In this document: in pieces, positions 61,234-64,000 of the stretch
How positions within the stretch are numbered: the stretch's first letter is position 1
Layout: each line of letters opens with the position of its first letter
Source of the DNA: Methylobacillus methanolivorans
GTDB lineage: Bacteria; Pseudomonadota; Gammaproteobacteria; Burkholderiales; Methylophilaceae
Length of the DNA: 64,000 nucleotides
Reading direction: 5' to 3'
NCBI RefSeq assembly: GCF_044751345.1
Contig: NZ_JBIWXY010000001.1
Span: 434,001-498,000 of the forward strand
Notes under the pieces: model-generated
The model's database searches: none
Seen by the model: only the letters and a program-made list of their open reading frames with translations
Told to the model about the DNA's origin: nothing
Made by a program: the position numbers and the translations under genes

Positions 61234-62577
61234 TTAGATCACACCTTGCGCCAGCATGGCGTCTGCCACCTTAACGAAGCCAGCGATGTTAGCGCCATCC
61301 ACGTAGTTGACGCTACCATCTTCACGTGTACCAAACTTGACGCAGGCATCGTGAATGCCCTTCATGATGTCGAACAGGCGGGCATCCACTTCCTCGCGTG
61401 TCCAGGAGAGACGCATTGCATTTTGCGTCATCTCGAGGCCGGAGGTCGCCACACCGCCGGCATTGGTTGCCTTGCCTGGTGCGTAAAGAATACGGTTTTC
61501 ATCAAACAGTTTCATCGCTTCGGCTGTACATGGCATATTTGCGCCTTCCGCGACACAGAGAACGCCATTGGCGATCAGGGTGGCTGCATCATCCTTGTTC
61601 AGTTCATTCTGTGTAGCGCAGGGCAGGGCAACTTCCGCTTTTACGCTCCATGGGGAAGCGCCTTCTACAAAACGTGCACCGACACGTTCTGCATAATCCT
61701 TGATACGACCATATTCCACATTCTTAACCTGCATGAGGATTTGCAGTTTTTCCGTGGTGAAGCCGGCTTCGTCAATTACTGTGCCGCTGGAGTCAGAAGC
61801 AGTAATGACTTTTGCACCCAATGCCAAGGCTTTTTCGATGGCATATTGCGCGACATTGCCAGAGCCAGAGACGGCCACGCGTAGCCCTGCAATGGTGCGA
61901 CCACTATGACGCAGCATCTCTTCCGCAAAGTAAACAGTGCCGTAACCTGTGGCTTCTGGGCGAATCAATGAGCCGCCGTAGCTCAGGCCCTTACCCGTAA
62001 AGACACAGTCTGCACGATTGGTAAGTTTCTTGATCATGCCTGCCATGAAGCCGATTTCACGTGCACCTACGCCAATATCACCAGCCGGTACATCCGTATC
62101 TGAACCGACATGACGGAACAACTCGCTCACGAAGGCTTGGCAGAAGCGCATGATTTCGCCATTGCTCTTGCCTTTGGGATCAAAGTCGGAGCCGCCTTTA
62201 CCACCGCCCATAGGCAATGTGGTCAGTGCATTCTTGAAGGTTTGCTCGAAAGCCAGGAACTTGAGAATGGAGAGGTTAACTGAGGGATGGAAGCGCAAAC
62301 CGCCTTTGTATGGGCCAATCGCACCATTATGCTGGATGCGGTATCCACGGTTGACCTGGACTTCCCCTTTATCATCTACCCAGGAAACGCGGAACAAAAT
62401 AGCGCGTTCTGGCTCGACCAAGCGGTCGAGAACGCCATGTTCAGCATAACGTGGATTTTGGCTGATGAATGGCCACAAGCTTTCCACCACTTCAGTGACT
62501 GCTTGTAGGTATTCGGGTTGGCCGGGGTTCTTCTTTGCGACGACGGCTAAGAAATCATGTGCCGATTGATACTTCAT
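61234..62577 (-). CDS. gdhA: NADP-specific glutamate dehydrogenase
   Basis: Ammonium assimilation enzyme, 447 residues, the length of the hexameric NADP type. It has the N-terminal block MKYQSAHDFLAVVAKKNPGQ, RGYRIQHNGAIGPYKGGLRF, the catalytic lysine in LPMGGGKGGSDFDPKGKS, the NADP-fold motif VAVSGSGNVAQYAIEKA and GGVATSGLEMTQN. The ribosome site GAGGGA directly precedes the ATG. On the minus strand a TATAAT (62634-62629) lies inside an inverted repeat, suggesting repression. The promoter gives a leader of about 45 nt. Confidence 0.97.
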   Translation of the reverse strand: MKYQSAHDFLAVVAKKNPGQPEYLQAVTEVVESLWPFISQNPRYAEHGVLDRLVEPERAILFRVSWVDDKGEVQVNRGYRIQHNGAIGPYKGGLRFHPSVNLSILKFLAFEQTFKNALTTLPMGGGKGGSDFDPKGKSNGEIMRFCQAFVSELFRHVGSDTDVPAGDIGVGAREIGFMAGMIKKLTNRADCVFTGKGLSYGGSLIRPEATGYGTVYFAEEMLRHSGRTIAGLRVAVSGSGNVAQYAIEKALALGAKVITASDSSGTVIDEAGFTTEKLQILMQVKNVEYGRIKDYAERVGARFVEGASPWSVKAEVALPCATQNELNKDDAATLIANGVLCVAEGANMPCTAEAMKLFDENRILYAPGKATNAGGVATSGLEMTQNAMRLSWTREEVDARLFDIMKGIHDACVKFGTREDGSVNYVDGANIAGFVKVADAMLAQGVI

Positions 62578-62610
62578 TCCCTCTGCTCTCCATGGTCATG
62601 ATCAAAAATA

Positions 62611-62643
62611 GTGCATTTTCTCTTATTGATTATAAAAATGCAC
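62611..62643. promoter_or_regulatory. Inverted repeat over the gdhA promoter
   Basis: GTGCATTTT (62611-62619) and AAAATGCAC (62635-62643), a 9-bp inverted repeat with a 15-nt spacer that encloses the minus-strand TATAAT (62634-62629). A further GTGCAT lies at 62685-62690. The rest of the 270-bp gap up to the kinase gene shows nothing clear. Confidence 0.5.
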
Positions 62644-62847
62644 CAAAATAATTCATTTTAAGGTGATTGTAGCGCCCTAAATTAGTGCATCTTTGCAATG
62701 GAAAAGAAAAGCTACCTTGATCATGTGATTGAAAACGGATTTTTGCTTGAATAGGCGCCGTGATAAGCTATGCCCCACGATTAGACCGAATGCTAATAGC
62801 GATAGCTTCGCCTCGTTTTATCTCCTCATTTTGCAAAGTACCTTCTG

Positions 62848-63840
62848 ATGACCACAGCACCATTTTCAACCTTAACGCCAGACCTGATCCTCGATGCGAT
62901 GGGTAGCGTTGATATATTGGGTGATGGGCGCTTATTGGCATTGAATAGTTATGAAAACCGCGTTTACCAAGTGGGTGTGGAGGAGCAGCCTCCGGTAGTT
63001 GTCAAGTTTTATCGTCCTGACCGCTGGAGCGAAGCACAGATATTGGAAGAGCATGCTTTTTCGCTGGAGTTGGTCGAGGCAGAAATCCCCGTGGTGGCAC
63101 CGCTTGCGCTGGGTGGCAAGACCTTGCAACAATATCAGGGCTTTCATTTCGCGGTATTTCCCAGGCGTGGTGGGCGTATCCCCGAACTTGACCAAGAGGG
63201 CAGGCTCGAGTGGATAGGTCGTTTTTTAGGACGTATTCACGCGATTGGGGCACAAGCTGCTTTCCAACATCGTCCTGCAATCGATATTGATAGCTTTGGT
63301 GAGGAACCTAGCCAGTGGTTGATCAACCATCAGTTTATTCCTGCTGACTTGTTGCCTGCTTATCGCAGTGTTGTCACGCAGGCTTTGGACGGTATCAGGG
63401 CCTGTTATGAGCGTGCGGGGGATGTGGCGGTGCTGCGCCTGCATGGGGATTGTCATTTGAGTAATATGCTATGGACAGACGATGGCCCACATTTTGTCGA
63501 TTTCGACGATAGCAGGATGGGCCCGGCGATTCAGGATTTATGGATGTTGCTGTCTGGCTCACCTGCGGAAATGAGTCAGCAATTTGCCGAAGTGCTGGAA
63601 GGCTATGAATCTTTTTATGATTTTAATCCAGCAGAGCTGCACTTGGTCGAAGCGTTGCGTACCTTGCGTCTTATCCATTATTCCGCCTGGTTGGCTAAGC
63701 GCTGGCATGATCCTGCTTTTCCGATGACATTCACTTGGTTTAATACCCAACAGTATTGGCAAGACCGTATCCTGGAGCTACGTGAGCAGGTGGCCCTGAT
63801 GCAAGAACCACCGCTGTCTATCGCTGGTGGCAATCGTTAA
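62848..63840 (+). CDS. srkA: Serine/threonine protein kinase, SrkA/RdoA (YihE) type
   Basis: 330 residues, typical length. The APH/choline-kinase-like fold is shown by LNSYENRVYQVGVEEQPPVV with the ATP-binding Lys following (VVKFYRPDRW), the catalytic loop LRLHGDCHLSNMLW and the metal-binding FVDFDDSRMGPAIQD. In E. coli YihE counters stress-induced death and Cpx-regulated programmes. A cupin gene follows after 24 nt in the same direction. The role here is inferred from the family only. Confidence 0.93.
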   Translation: MTTAPFSTLTPDLILDAMGSVDILGDGRLLALNSYENRVYQVGVEEQPPVVVKFYRPDRWSEAQILEEHAFSLELVEAEIPVVAPLALGGKTLQQYQGFHFAVFPRRGGRIPELDQEGRLEWIGRFLGRIHAIGAQAAFQHRPAIDIDSFGEEPSQWLINHQFIPADLLPAYRSVVTQALDGIRACYERAGDVAVLRLHGDCHLSNMLWTDDGPHFVDFDDSRMGPAIQDLWMLLSGSPAEMSQQFAEVLEGYESFYDFNPAELHLVEALRTLRLIHYSAWLAKRWHDPAFPMTFTWFNTQQYWQDRILELREQVALMQEPPLSIAGGNR

Positions 63841-63864
63841 TTTCTTTATTTTCAGGAGATTGAT

Positions 63865-64000
63865 ATGAGCACGATTAAAGTTGAACACCATCCCAGTGAG
63901 GAGCAGTTAAACGCCTTGGGTGTTTCCGGTTGGCCCACTTGGTCCAAGGAGGTATCCGTATTTCCTTGGCATTTTGGTGAGCAGGAAATTGCCTATATTT
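63865..64000 (+). CDS. Cupin-domain protein, 3' end beyond window
   Basis: Starts at ATG 63865 behind AGGAG and runs off the window after 45 codons. The visible start (MSTIKVEHHPSEEQLNALG, then WSKEVSVFPWHFGEQEIAYI) fits the small single-domain cupins of the DUF861/Cupin_3 kind. Function unknown. Confidence 0.75.
   Translation, partial: MSTIKVEHHPSEEQLNALGVSGWPTWSKEVSVFPWHFGEQEIAYI

Overview
The window reads as a chromosomal segment of a betaproteobacterium, most likely a methylotroph of the Methylophilaceae (Methylobacillus/Methylovorus/Methylophilus type). That is an inference from gene content: Pil-Chp chemosensory genes, an EPS-associated MarR regulator in front of a sugar cluster, a group II truncated haemoglobin, and dnaE-accA-tilS order. 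No tRNA, rRNA or CRISPR array was seen. Start positions were adjusted by ribosome-binding sites and family N-termini.

Layout. 1-6998: end of a type IV pilus chemosensory operon (pilI, pilJ, chpA/pilL). 7086-16789: housekeeping block dnaE, accA, tilS, then tesA divergent from a YbbA/YbbP-like ABC exporter. 17004-20809: TonB-dependent receptor and a sigma-54 response regulator. 20907-27547: purT, truncated haemoglobin, two tandem RhlE-type helicases on the minus strand, and typA/bipA. 27796-36279: TPR/2OG-oxygenase protein, rmuC, a 59-residue ORF, moaD, moaE, Lon-related protease, Hsp15, radical SAM protein and an SDR.

36413-54028 is an exopolysaccharide/O-antigen-like cluster. It has a MarR-type regulator, GDP-L-fucose synthesis (gmd, fcl), a flippase, FkbM and TIGR04325 methyltransferases, several glycosyltransferases, an SDR plus DegT aminotransferase pair, and a wbpV-wbpL-wbpM-like trio (epimerase, initiating sugar-phosphate transferase, 4,6-dehydratase), then galU and a purine phosphoribosyltransferase. 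The middle is a mosaic: an AT-rich flippase, a methyltransferase gene whose composition changes halfway, a chimeric glycosyltransferase/fucose-synthase remnant, and an IS1595-type transposase remnant.

54045-61158 looks like a signalling and surface module: a CheY-like regulator, an excisionase-type HTH fused to a receiver, a histidine kinase with an HNOBA-like N-terminus, a very repetitive lipoprotein and an FhaC/ShlB-type outer-membrane transporter. Tandem 9-bp direct repeats (TGATAAAAA) occur both in front of the HTH-receiver gene and in the predicted lipoprotein promoter. This suggests a self-contained regulatory circuit and is the best candidate here for an undescribed system.

61234-64000: gdhA, an SrkA/RdoA-type kinase and the start of a cupin protein. 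A second theme is that dnaE, accA and rmuC each have a -10 hexamer exactly 9 nt before the ATG, which predicts leaderless or nearly leaderless mRNAs.
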